64,000 bases of DNA, taken from Chrysopilus asiliformis. Taxonomy: Eukaryota > Arthropoda > Insecta > Diptera > Rhagionidae. The position numbers and the translations under genes are program-made. Below the pieces are notes generated by a model. That model was given only the letters and a program-made list of their open reading frames with translations. It was not told where the DNA came from and ran no database searches. This document shows, one piece after another, positions 46,155 through 56,134 of this stretch. The stretch spans positions 34,774,368 to 34,838,367 of the forward strand of contig OZ035960.1 in assembly GCA_964034945.1 (NCBI GenBank). The letters run 5' to 3'. Every line of letters begins with the position of its first letter. Within the stretch, counting starts at the first letter, position 1.

Positions 46155-47463
46155 AATATGTAAAAATTAATAATGACTCTAGATTTTTAGAGTCATACAT
46201 TTAGGGAAGAGAGGGTGGAAGACTGCGCTCGTGTGAACGCAATACTAAATCACATACAAAAAACTCAAAAAAAAACCTGTTAAAAAGAGTAAGGAATAGC
46301 CCGAAAAAGGAAAAATAAATTATTCCATATTTTATTAAAAGCGCCTTATGCGACAGGTTTGAAAAACACTTAATCTCACGGCCTCCGCTGTTAATGGTTG
46401 TGGCACCTTACAAATGTTTTGCCACGTTATGGTTTGCAATCTACACAAAACTTCAGGTACGACAGCAAAGAATAAAGTTGAAAAAAACTTAACCCATTAA
46501 CGCCGACCGGAACTTAGAATTTTTAGAAAGCTGACATTTTGAGCACATGAGTAGAATTGTGTCCCAAATCCAAAAAAAAAAAAAGATTTTTAAAAAAATT
46601 AGCTTTTTGGCCGGTAAGTATTATAGCAGTCATATGACGATTATGGTAACGCTAGTTAAAACGTTGAGTAAAAAAACGTAAAAAGTCTATTTAATGTCGT
46701 TGTACGATATGGTAAAGATAGGTTAAAATGGATTGATTTGAGGAAGCCCTGCTTTATTTGTCAGGACCTAATGCCAAAGCTTTTTTCAAAACCCTGAAAA
46801 AATACAGAACGAAAATAATTCAATATGATAGTTAAATTTTTCTTGGTTTCACCAATAATTTTAGTATTTTTCACACCGATTTTTTATATAATTTTGATAT
46901 TTTTATTACAGATTAAAAATTGTGAGCTGTTGATCGTGTTGATGGTCTTCGGGTGAACTCTGATACAAGGATTTTGTTTTGTAAAAATAGAAGGAAATCG
47001 CGGTCAAAGAAAGATGATGCAATTTCTTGCTTATATTTAACCAGCCAAAGTTTTAGGTAAAAGACCATCTGATGCTAATACAGTATGGCTGTTAAGTTAG
47101 CTTAACGATAGGCAAATACTTAAGGTGGTTAGGTACGGTTTTCATTTTAGCATTTTTGATTCAGATATATACTTAGGTATTCCAATCTTTGTGGCCGGTT
47201 TAAAGTAGAGATTTGGTGACGTTATAGTTTTGTCGGTTAACGTGCAAACAAAACAAATGAAATGTTAAATGAATCAAGCGGTAGGAAAAATATCACTTAA
47301 TGACGTAATTGATATACAGCTGAAAAAGAGTAATAAACCGGTCTTACAGATGTGAAGAAAACTGAAAAGTCGGTATTTAAAGCAAGCACAAATGACTGCA
47401 TATTGATAGTTGGATGAATTACCTGCTAAACTAAAAGTAGAATTCTACTCAATTGGAAAATCC
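46155..47463. other. AT-rich DNA upstream of gene B
   Basis: No gene recognised. A stretch around 46.9-47.05 kb starting after TTTTTATTACAG has mixed codon-like sequence with stops and might be a decayed transposon piece. Distal control sequence of gene B would lie here. Confidence 0.35.
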
Positions 47464-47544
47464 GATAAAAGTTATTTTTATTATTATACCAGAAAAATTA
47501 TTTTATGAAAATAATTTTGAAAAGTTTTATTAATTTGTGAACAA

Positions 47545-47571
47545 ATGATAGTAATTGGTGTCAATGCGTAG
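47545..47571 (+). promoter_or_regulatory. Upstream ORF overlapping the gene B start
   Basis: ATG at 47545 opens an eight-codon frame ending at TAG 47569-47571, out of frame with and overlapping the first-cistron ATG at 47564. The flanking ACAAATG and GTGTCAATG are shared with gene A. Confidence 0.5.
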
Positions 47572-47779
47572 TCGTACTGATACTAAACAGAAACTTCTGA
47601 AGTCTTTAAGGTTGGTGTTTATAAAAAGGTGGTGAAAAATGTGTAATGATGCTAATTTTTCATTTTATATCTTTAACAGATTATCAAAGAATCTGTCTTC
47701 AAAAAAAGGATCTCGTACTGGAAACTCCGGAAATAATTTAGAACTTCAAGTTCTTACACAGATTCAATACGTGCCGTGA
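47564..47779 (+). CDS. Gene B, first cistron: 48-aa protein, spliced
   Basis: Join of exon 1 (47564-47610, 47 bases) and exon 2 (47680-47779, 100 bases) across a 69-bp intron from GTTGGT to ATATCTTTAACAG. The product starts MRSRTDTKQKLLKS, continues LRLSKNLSSKKGSRTGNSGN, and ends TQIQYVP. It is basic, with no signal peptide, membrane segment or known domain. Identity to the gene A copy is 32 of 48 residues with no gaps, and the intron falls in the same codon (AG/A, Arg). An in-frame TAA twelve bases upstream bounds the start. The donor GTTGGT is weaker than the usual GTAAGT. Function unknown; likely co-transcribed with the next cistron, 28 bases downstream. Confidence 0.78.
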
Positions 47780-47807
47780 GTGAATTTAAAACATAAAACT
47801 GGATAAA

Positions 47808-48005
47808 ATGGTGCACAAGGAACGTAACAGTACATGTCCTTCGAAATCACTTAAACCCGGTGATAATAAGCCAAAGGATTCGTCGATGACAAAATCTGCC
47901 AATGGCAGTACAGGAAAGTCATCATCAGGCAGTAGCGATAAATGGAAGTACAACGATATGTGCAAAAATAATCGTGATAAATTTAATAGTATGCACTTCA
48001 GCTAA
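47808..48005 (+). CDS. Gene B, second cistron: 65-aa conserved small protein
   Basis: Unrecognised family. The 65-aa basic protein starts MVHKERNSTC, has a serine- and lysine-rich middle, and ends DKWKYNDMCKNNRDKFNSMH followed by FS. The tail is nearly the same as in the paralogue at 40149-40358, and the underlying codons match closely (for example AAATGGAAGTACAA), while the linker is unrelated in detail. The start ATG has a favourable context (GATAAAATGG) and lies 28 bases after the first-cistron TGA; an in-frame TAA just upstream of it rules out fusion with the first cistron. No membrane segment or signal peptide. The conserved Trp, Tyr, Cys, Asn, Arg and Phe suggest a short binding motif, as inference only. 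Confidence 0.8.
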   Translation: MVHKERNSTCPSKSLKPGDNKPKDSSMTKSANGSTGKSSSGSSDKWKYNDMCKNNRDKFNSMHFS

Positions 48006-48143
48006 TTTTGATTTTCACATAAATTCTTACGGAACTGATTAAGTTTTTAAAATGTCTAAATTGCGACCTAATATTGTCCACCTAATGAAATGGTCCCGCG
48101 TTTTATACATATTTTTTTGATGTTTTCTAATACAATATTTATA

Positions 48144-48149
48144 AATAAA
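48144..48149 (+). terminator. Poly(A) signal of gene B
   Basis: AATAAA about 140 bases after the second-cistron stop, similar in distance to gene A. Confidence 0.6.
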
Positions 48150-48534
48150 TGATTGTGTAAAAATCAGATTATGTTTCTTATATTACACATTTATTAATCC
48201 ATTAGTTCAAATGTCCTAAAACCCTTTATTTAAACTTTTTTTTTTAAACTTTTTTTAGCACATTTGAAACAATTTTACGTTCTAAAGGACATTAAAAATG
48301 TCTCTTAAATTGTGCTCAACCGTTTTTCATATTTTATTGCGGGCTCATAGGTTATTTGTTTAAGAAAAAATGAAATCAAAAAAGTTTTTTTTAATTATTC
48401 TTTATTTATTTGTCCATATTTGTGTTTCGACATTTCGACTACGTTTGTAGTCCAAATGTCGAAACACAAAAATCGATAGATAAAAAAATAAATAAATAAC
48501 GTCAAAAAAAACTTTTTATACTCTGTATGAGAAT

Positions 48535-48888
48535 CATATTTTCTCGAATACGGTGATTTTCTCGAAGCGTTGAGTCAAATATTTGGAAAGGTAAAATATT
48601 TTCAGACCAGTATCCTACAATCTCATCCATACATCAAAATCCAATTGAATCACTCCTTCACCCTCCCGCATATAAATGAACATTTTTTTCCTGTTTTCTC
48701 GAAAACGGTTCATCGTATCGAAAAATTTATAAAGACAAAATGTGATCAGATTATGATTTTACGCAACAAGTTTTTTTTTTTTTTTTGAAAAACCCACACA
48801 AACGGATTTTTTAATAAAAACTTTGTCTCTCCTCATATTAAGTATTTGACGATTGCCCCTGGCATATTTTGTAGCTTTTCTTAAATAC
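48535..48888 (+). repeat. Family D repeat, copy 3
   Basis: CATCAAAATCCAATTGAATC, TCCTTCACCCTCCCGCATAT, TTTTCTCGAAAACGGTTCAT and ATTTGACGATTGCCCCTGGC then TAGCTTTTCTTA match the copy at 29.2-29.75 kb. Confidence 0.6.
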
Positions 48889-49158
48889 TTAAATAATCGA
48901 TGAGCCACGCTTTAATTAAAAAATTATAATTCTGTTTTTGCAAAAAGATCCATTTTATTTTATCTGGAACAGCATATGATTTTCCTTTCTAAAATTTAAA
49001 GATATAACTAAAACGAAGGGATACGAAGGTATAGGAACTTTTTGCATTTTACCTGTACTCTTCACTAGACATAAATTCAAGTTGTGTATTTTCAGTCTGT
49101 TTCAGACTATACCAAGACATCAAAAATGCCTGGCTTCGCTGGACACTTTAATGGCAGA

Positions 49159-51227
49159 ACATAAACACAACAAAAGCTATAATTGCCAATCTGGCAATCA
49201 CTGGAGACCCGTATGGTGATATTCGTATCAAAATTCGAACAGTTGTACCAAAATTCCACTTTGAAGTCAAACTTTCCAATAAGATTTTTTGAAATTTATT
49301 CCAATCGGATTTCGATGTATGGGAGTTTTATGTAGAATCAGTAGAATCATATCCTAAATAACTTTTGTTCTAGGACTTTTTTGATAAGATGCACCGTTTC
49401 TGAGATATTCACAAAAAACATGTTCGTTCGTATAGGGGGTACCCCCCCTAATGGTCCATTTTTGGCCATTAACGAACTTGGCTTCGAATTTTACGAAAAA
49501 CCAATCTGTGCAAACTTTCAAGTCTCTAGCTCAATCCGTGCGCCCGCAATCCGCGCCACAGATGGACGGACAGACGGACAGACGGACGGACGGACGGACA
49601 GACGGACGGACGGACGGACGGACATGCAAAATTCATTTTTTTTATCATTCTAAACACACTGGTGTAATTCATTTTTGTGTGTGATAACCAGTGTTGGGGC
49701 CAGATAATTATTTTTTTATCTAGATAAAGATAAAGATAAATGCTCGTAATGTTTATCTAGATAAGATAATAGATAATGAAAATATGAAAGATAATAGATA
49801 AGATAAGATAAAAAGCCAAATTATCTAGATAATTTTTAGATAAATATTTATTTTGACATTGCACAAAATTCAAAATTACGTACTAAAAAAATAGCACAAA
49901 ATTTTTTGCTTTTCTTGATTTCCAGTTTAAATATAATAAGAAACGAAATAATAATAAAAGAAAACGGATAAGAAACGTTATCGTAACGTAACGAAATAAC
50001 GAAATGATTTTCGGGCTTTTTCTTCAAAATTACGTTATAATGAACGTTATAGAAATTCAATTCCGTTACCATAACGAAAAACGAAAAAAATATTACGTTG
50101 TTTCGTTGTTTATTAGTATTTCCTTGTTTTGTTCAGTATTATTTTTTGTGAAATTTCCCACAAAAGTTCATCAAGTATAACCCCACAGACATAAAATATA
50201 ATCAAAAATATTGGAGTAGTGTTTTTAATCGTATTTTGATTCTAAATCGGATTTTGTTTTGGCCAGATTCACTCTATTTCTGGAGATACAAAAATGGAAA
50301 TCTTCTAAGCAAGTTTTTTGGTAGCGAAAAGATTTTCTTTTTAGTAACTCCAGAAGTAGAGCGAAATTCTATAAAAAAATTCTATATCTTTGATATCAAA
50401 ATCACGCTTTTGTGGAGACAGTTTTTTTAATGAACAAAACTTTTGTGTGATTTTTTGTCTTTTGTATTTTTTATTGATTTTGTAACTTAATAATCACATT
50501 TTTTTTCCGTTTTTATTTGTATTTTCTTTTTGCTGAGTTTTATTATTTGTTATACAATTTATTTTTATGGAAACTGAACTGAATTACTTTGTGATAAACT
50601 ATTATTACAGTGCGTTTTTTTGTTTTCAGTTTCAATACAATGTGTAACGGAATAATAACATTATAACGTAACGAAATTAAGTTTTTTATCGATACAAAAC
50701 GAAATAACGTCACGAAATATAAGTTTAATTTTGCTACGTAAGGAAATTTATAACGTTATGATTTTTTATTTCGTTCATAGCCCGGTTTACACTTGGCAAC
50801 AGTTACTGGCAGAACTTTTTTTTTATGGACAAGAGAAGAGAGGCGAGGGAAAGAGTGACACTTCGCTTCCTTGTCCGTAAACAAAAATTGTTGCCAAGTA
50901 TAAAACTGTTCCTAAAAAAAGTTTTTAGGTTTTCAAAAGTATGCAGAAAACAATTTCGTTTCAGCATTTTTTCAGATTTAATTTTTTGATTTTCGGTGGT
51001 AACGATTATCTCTAGATAAATGGGATTTTCCTTTATCTAGATAAGATAAAGATAACTTTTTTGGGGTGTTATCTAGATAAGATAAAGATAACATTTTTTT
51101 TTATCTAGATGATTATCTAGATAATTATTATCTAGATAACCCCAACACTGGTGATAACGGGATCTTGGCGTTACAAACGGTAAGGCAAATCTAATATACC
51201 CTTTGGTTTCACCATACTGGTATAAAA
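49159..51227 (+). repeat. Family A repeat, copy 5, split by a hAT element
   Basis: Left part runs from the hairpin end through the GGGGGTACCCCCCCTAATGG segment and a GACG/GACA tract to GTGTGTGATAAC. The right part resumes GTGATAACGGGATCTTGGCG and ends TTTGGTTTCACCATAC. Without the insertion it would be about 600 bp. Confidence 0.88.
49689..51150. mobile_element. hAT-type element, 1462 bp, inside family A
   Basis: Ends CAGTGTTGGGG and CCCCAACACTG, with exact 8-bp duplications GTGATAAC at 49681-49688 and 51151-51158. Both subterminal regions are full of ATCTAGATAAGATAA-type repeats in opposite orientations. The interior has a second layer of inverted CGTAACGAAATAACG motifs (about 49.97-50.1 and 50.65-50.77 kb) and a small dyad CACTTGGCAAC / GTTGCCAAGT near 50.79-50.9 kb. 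No transposase frame survives. Confidence 0.9.
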
Positions 51228-51779
51228 ATGAGCGAAGTAAAGCCTAAAGTTTTAAAAGCTATTCCACCAAACAAATTTAGGAATTTATGTCCAACAGCAT
51301 TTCTAGGCTATGAGGAAAAAGTTCTGAAAGATTGCAATGGGATTTTTAATAAATGTTACACAATTTTTCGCAACAAATTTTTAAAAACCATTCTTTTAAT
51401 TTCAAGGGTTTGAACAGCATTCAAAGATGCAACACATTCTTTTTATCCCAAACAAACTCTGTAAATAATGGTCGCAGAAAAAATGTTACTTCAACAACAC
51501 AGCCAAAATCTAGTTTTACGTCTAATTTTGTACACATAATTTTCCATTTATTGAATCACAATTTCCAGATATTCCGCTTGCGATTTCCATAATTTTTAGC
51601 GAGAGACCTTAACATTGGCACTACATAACAAGTAACATTAAAACTACAAATAAATTTGCAAGTCTAATTAAAATAATGTCTAAAAATAGATAAAATAGTC
51701 TGAATTATTGAAAACTTCCTGAATACCAATAAATAATTTTGTGATTACTTACACAGAGACAAATCTATTAAGGAACCCG
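51228..51779. other. AT-rich DNA, no gene seen
   Basis: Short frames only (51228-51413, 51353-51592), without domain character. Confidence 0.4.
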
Positions 51780-51819
51780 AAAAAATGTCAGTTTGGACAA
51801 ATTTTTATACGAAGATTTC

Positions 51820-52122
51820 TTATTGCCATAACGCAAAGTTTAACAAAGGTTGATAAATGTGCTTAAAATTTATCATGGCCTTCTTTTCAATGAATGGTCT
51901 TACTGCATCCAATAATTCACCGTAGATGTTGCTGTCCATTCTTAAAAAGTTTTTGAAATCGTCAGGTGCAGTCACACGTAGTTCACGCATTAAATTTGAA
52001 TGAGAAAACTGAGCACGGGTCTGATACCACTCCTTTGCCCAAATTTTTTTCTTTTTCAAAGGGGGCACCTCATCTTCGCACAACTCGTTTAAAGCCAATA
52101 CCAATAACAAATCCTTACTCAT
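51820..52122 (-). pseudogene. HARBI1-like transposase N-terminal fragment
   Basis: The 100-codon minus-strand frame reads WAKEWYQTRAQFSHSNLMRE, then LRVTAPDDFKNFLRMDSN and YGELLDAVRPFIEKK. The pattern W...W...R...G/S--NL--EL----P--F-NFLRM----F-ELL--V-P-I-K is the N-terminal region of PIF/Harbinger (HARBI1-type) nucleases, upstream of the DDE core. Full-length proteins are about 350-400 aa, so this is a 5' fragment; similarity stops after IEKK and a stop follows. It starts about 190 bases inside a GC-richer terminus ending GGGCCC at 52312, as expected for the 5' end of such an element. The other end was not found. Confidence 0.7.
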
Positions 52123-52204
52123 TTTTCACTAGTCAACATATACCCTATAGTTGTCCTATAGCCATATAGTAAACTATAAACAATAAAAAAAATTAGAGAA
52201 ATCA

Positions 52205-52312
52205 CCTAAAGTCGACGGGATCTTGTTTGCCAACATTCCGTCTCGTCTGTGGTAAAAGCTACCAACCAGGTTGGCGACCAGGTTGGCAACAAAGTTGGCC
52301 GTCTATGGGCCC
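52205..52312 (-). mobile_element. Putative terminus of the Harbinger-like element
   Basis: On the minus strand it starts GGGCCCATAGACGGCCAACT and contains tandem CCAACCTGGT-type repeats. Compare GGCCCCTAGACG at the ends of the 42.4 kb element. No opposite end or target duplication was found. Confidence 0.45.
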
Positions 52313-53760
52313 TTTTAGACACTTGAAATGTTGTACAGTTGCGTTTCTAGTAAATAAGAAGGCTAAGTTCTTCCATTCGGTGCTGCGTCAAGACGTCAAA
52401 CTGCCTCGACAGCGTTGGCTGTACTCCAAGCATTAGAAATCTGAAAAAAAACATTACACAAATTGAACTCTCGTAATTTGAATTTTATGTAATTTTCCGA
52501 AATAAAAACATACTTATCCTTAACTCAATTTGGATCTTGAAATTTTGATCAAACAAACTCAAAATCAAAAAATCAAGTTTTTTCTGTGTGTAGTATTTAT
52601 AACTAATCTTATGAAAATCAAAAAAATCTTTTTATATTTCAATTAGAATGAATTACGCAACTGATAATCCAAATTTAAATCTTCCAACTTATATTAAACT
52701 GGTAACATTTTTATTTTTGGCTCCAGGAAAAAATTCTACATCAAGAAGTTAAATGGAATTTATTGAATTTTAGCCAGACACGAATAAATTAAATTTGTAT
52801 GCAAATTCCATTGATTTTGAGAAACACTCCAATAAAACGTTAAAATGTATCTTAATGAGCTTTTAGACTTTGAACGAGAGCTATAAATGCAACATATTAT
52901 TTTGTTGCTGACAGAAAAAACGTACATTTTATATTGTAATCCAATGAACTTTAACTTTAACATTATCGAAAATTCCATCTGCAAATTTTTGTCATATTTT
53001 TTTTTTTTGTGTTTCTAAGGCACCGTTTCCAGCGGATATTTTCTCCCGTATACTTTGACACAATATTCAAGTTGCACGTTTACCGACCAAACATTTTATT
53101 CCTTAATGACGGAACCAAAGATTAGATAACTAAAGATAAAATACTTTAGAGGTTTAAATCTCAATCGAGTAACGCATGCAATTTAAATATTTCTAATGAT
53201 TTTTTGACAGTTATTAGTCAAAATATAAAGGAAAATAATCGTTTTGCAAGATCTACATACTAAAGACTCCATTTCCGTTGTCGGATTTTTTTGGGACCCA
53301 ATATTTGTTCTAAGATTCTTATCTTTATTTACCTAATCTTTGCCGGAACTAGAAGTTTTCATACAAACCGACGGAACCAAATTTTGACAAATTTTGCTAA
53401 AATTCGCGGAATAAATTCTGAATAAAATTTTGGAAGACGGTCAAGAAAAAAATGCAAGTTTAACGGAGCCTAAGGTAAATTTTTAAATATCTAGTAGCAT
53501 CTGAAGGCATGTCTTTTATTTGAAACATTTCAAATTAATATTAAAACAAAGCTTAAAACTTAGTTATTCTAATTTTAATCTCTTCTAGCGGTCGTTAAAA
53601 AACATCCAGAAACGTCAATTTTTTTTTAACTAATTTGCTTTAAAACCTTGTGATAATATGGTTAAATCATAAATGCAAATAAGAATAATCTTATCACTCA
53701 AAAAAAGTTACGTTGTGGACATTTTAGGAGATAGTACACACATTAAATTCTGAAAGATAA
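52313..53760. other. AT-rich DNA, no gene seen
   Basis: No gene or clearly bounded element. Confidence 0.4.
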
Positions 53761-53762
53761 TA

Positions 53763-54006
53763 CAATCAAAGTCCTCTAACTCGAAATCCCTGTAATCCGA
53801 ATTTTTTTCTAACTCGAATTTTTTAACCTTTTTATGCGCTCCCTTCAATTTATCTTCAAATTTTTAGTTTGTTTTAAAAACTTCTAAAAACGAATAAATA
53901 TTCATGTATGTACGGTCATACATGTATTTCAAAAAATTGTTTCAATTTCTCTAACTCGAAACGATTTGGATGACACCATACAATTCGAGTTAGAGGACTT
54001 TAACTG
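53763..54006. mobile_element. pogo/Tigger-type MITE, 244 bp
   Basis: Ends AATCAAAGTCCTCTAACTCG and, inverted, AGTTAAAGTCCTCTAACTCG, with TA on both sides. Ends with CCTC-AACTCGAA are characteristic of pogo/Tigger elements. Internal copies of TCTAACTCGAA lie near both ends. Confidence 0.75.
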
Positions 54007-54174
54007 TAATTTACAAAAGAATTTGTAAAAATTAAGTCCAAAAGACTCGAAAATTTTTATTTCCGCCTAATCAAAGTAAAACCTAATAAAAACCTTAATA
54101 TTTATGAAGCTTAGCCCAGAAATAACGACTTCTGGGAACAAACACTGTGGAAAATTAATAATAATTTAAAAAAA

Positions 54175-54557
54175 AACATAACAAAAGTTATAATTGCCAA
54201 TCTGGCAATCATTGGAGACCCGTATGGTGATATTCGTATCAAAATTCGAACAGTTGTACCAAAATTCCACTTTGAAGTCAAACTTTCCAATAAGATTTTT
54301 TAAAATTTATTCCAATCGGATTTTGATGTATGGGAGTTTTATGTAGAATCATATCCTAAATAACTTTTGTTCTTGGACTTTTTTGATAAGATGCACCGTT
54401 TTTGAGATATTCACAAAAAACGATTTCGTTCGTATGGGGGGTACCCCCCCTAATGGTCCATTTTTGCCCATTAACGAACTTAGCCTCGCATTTTACGAAA
54501 AACGGATCTGTGCAATTTCAAGTCTCTAGCTCAATCCGTGCGCCCGCAATCCGCGCC

Positions 54558-54611
<54 letters not shown>

Positions 54612-54787
54612 GGACGGACAGACGGACGGACAGACGGACGGACAGACGGACGGACATGCAAAAATTAAATATTTTTATCATTCTAAACACACTGGTGTAA
54701 TTCATTTTTTTGTGCGATGACGGGATCTTGGCGTTACAAACGGTAAGGCAAAGTTAATATACCCTTTGGTTTCACCATACGGGTATA
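54175..54787 (+). repeat. Family A repeat, copy 6, full length
   Basis: All family A landmarks with the longest GACA/GACG tract of the window (about 54560-54655), and both CCCGTATGGTGA motifs. Frames reading TDRQTDRQ or TDGRTDG are microsatellite translations. Confidence 0.9.
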
Positions 54788-54829
54788 AAAAAACAAATCA
54801 TGGCATGGGAGCCTTTTATTCTAAAGGTA

Positions 54830-55141
54830 GAACCTGAATCGTACGTCGATGCGTCCGTCATGCGTGCGTCCGGTTGACAGTTCGAGTAGAATCAACAGGC
54901 TGCTATGAGTACTCCTCTAATAATACGTTTTCCGATGCGGCAACGGAAATGTCATTTCGCAAAAAAGTTTGTTTACGATTTAAGCAATTTAAGTATGGAA
55001 CAAATTGAAAGTAATTGTTTCGACGATAAACTAATAGAAGAAGTGCAAAACAATGAATTAACTCCAGATTCGTTGCCGTACCCAACTGTCACCGCATCGA
55101 ACTGTCAACCGGACGGACGCATCGACGTACGATTCAGGTTC
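54830..55141. mobile_element. Inverted-repeat element carrying one open frame
   Basis: Ends GAACCTGAATCGTACGTCGA then TGCGTCCG, mirrored at the right; CCGGTTGACAGTTCG is also mirrored just inside. TA on both sides may be the target duplication. 312 bp in total. An uninterrupted reading frame fills the interior. Confidence 0.7.
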
Positions 55142-55144
55142 TAG
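54905..55144 (+). CDS. 79-codon frame inside an inverted-repeat element
   Basis: I do not recognise this protein. It starts MSTPLIIRFPMRQRKCHFAK, is followed by an acidic, leucine- and asparagine-containing region (YDLSNLSMEQIESN, FDDKLIEEVQNNE), and ends with about 20 residues encoded by the right inverted end, with the stop at the TA flank. Base composition over the interior is less AT-biased than its surroundings and the frame is unbroken, which argues for a recently active or captured coding segment. It could be the remnant of a second ORF of a larger transposon, or an exon fragment. Expression is not supported by any visible promoter. Confidence 0.35.
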   Translation: MSTPLIIRFPMRQRKCHFAKKFVYDLSNLSMEQIESNCFDDKLIEEVQNNELTPDSLPYPTVTASNCQPDGRIDVRFRF

Positions 55145-56134
55145 CTTAAGGCTTACTAAATTTCTAGTAAAAGCAGTAGTAGCCTTTTTTTACTCTGCCC
55201 AGTGTGTTTAAAGATACAAAACGTGATTTAACGTAATGCAATATCGAAATGATTGTTCCTGTTGTTTTAAATACGGTAATAATGTTATGGCGAAAAAAAA
55301 CTTTTTTTATTAATTTGGTATTCATTTATTTTTATTTTTTGACGATTTTTTACAAAATTCATTGAAATTATATAAATCCACAGAGCTACCACCCGCATAA
55401 AATCATAAAAATTATTGGGGTATTTCGAAAGGCGAATTTCGGTGTTCGTGGAAGTACCACCTTACCTCACTGGCAAATGTCAAAATTGGCGACTGTGATT
55501 GCTTGTGTTGACGGAGAATTATTTTGGCCTATAGTTTACCGGCTTTTTCACATTAAATAAACTAATAAAATATTAATTTTTACATATAAATACAGGGTTG
55601 TTATCCACAGGAATTGAGACGAAGACTGCAAATCAGAATAAACTAATTCATCAACATTTTGTAATGGAAAAAGCAAATCAAAACTGGTAAAAATGAAACA
55701 GAAATGAAATTTTTTTGTAAAGAAAAAGAAAAGATGGATGAACAATTCACTATTTGTGACAAAGATTGAAGTAAAATGGACAAAATGATAGCTGGTTTGA
55801 AGCATACGTATAAGACAACAATCATTACGCAATCAGAAAAACTAATTTTGGTTCAATCAAATGCAAGCTGCAAATAGGAATGCATTCCAAAAACCTCTAA
55901 ACACAGCAGGGGAATAACCCATATTGGAAACCAGGGAGAAGTCCATATTGTGTAAATATGAGCCAATCACGACCGCTATGTATCCGCGTTGATTGCCAAC
56001 GATAAGAAATAACGAAGTGACATGGAAATCAATGCATGGCTAACAGCTGAAGACCGTTGCTATTTCAGTTGCCACAAGTTGTTGCGCTCGTCACTGGTTA
56101 CAATACAGTTTCATAGATAATGCGACGCGGAAAT
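55145..56134. other. AT-rich DNA, no gene seen
   Basis: Frames on the minus strand at 55548-55832 overlap each other and lack domain character. The sequence becomes less AT-rich from about 55.9 kb, toward the Tc1 relic. Confidence 0.4.

Noticed and set aside
47777..47808. Readthrough or intron joining the two cistrons of gene B
   Set aside because: The second ORF is in another frame with an in-frame TAA before its ATG. A GTGAGT at the stop would need an intron of about 40 bp, and gene A has no equivalent donor.
49381..49684. Proteins with TDGRTDG / TDRQTDRQ tracts (also 21.3, 54.4 and 54.5 kb)
   Set aside because: Direct translations of the GACA/GACG microsatellite in family A repeats.
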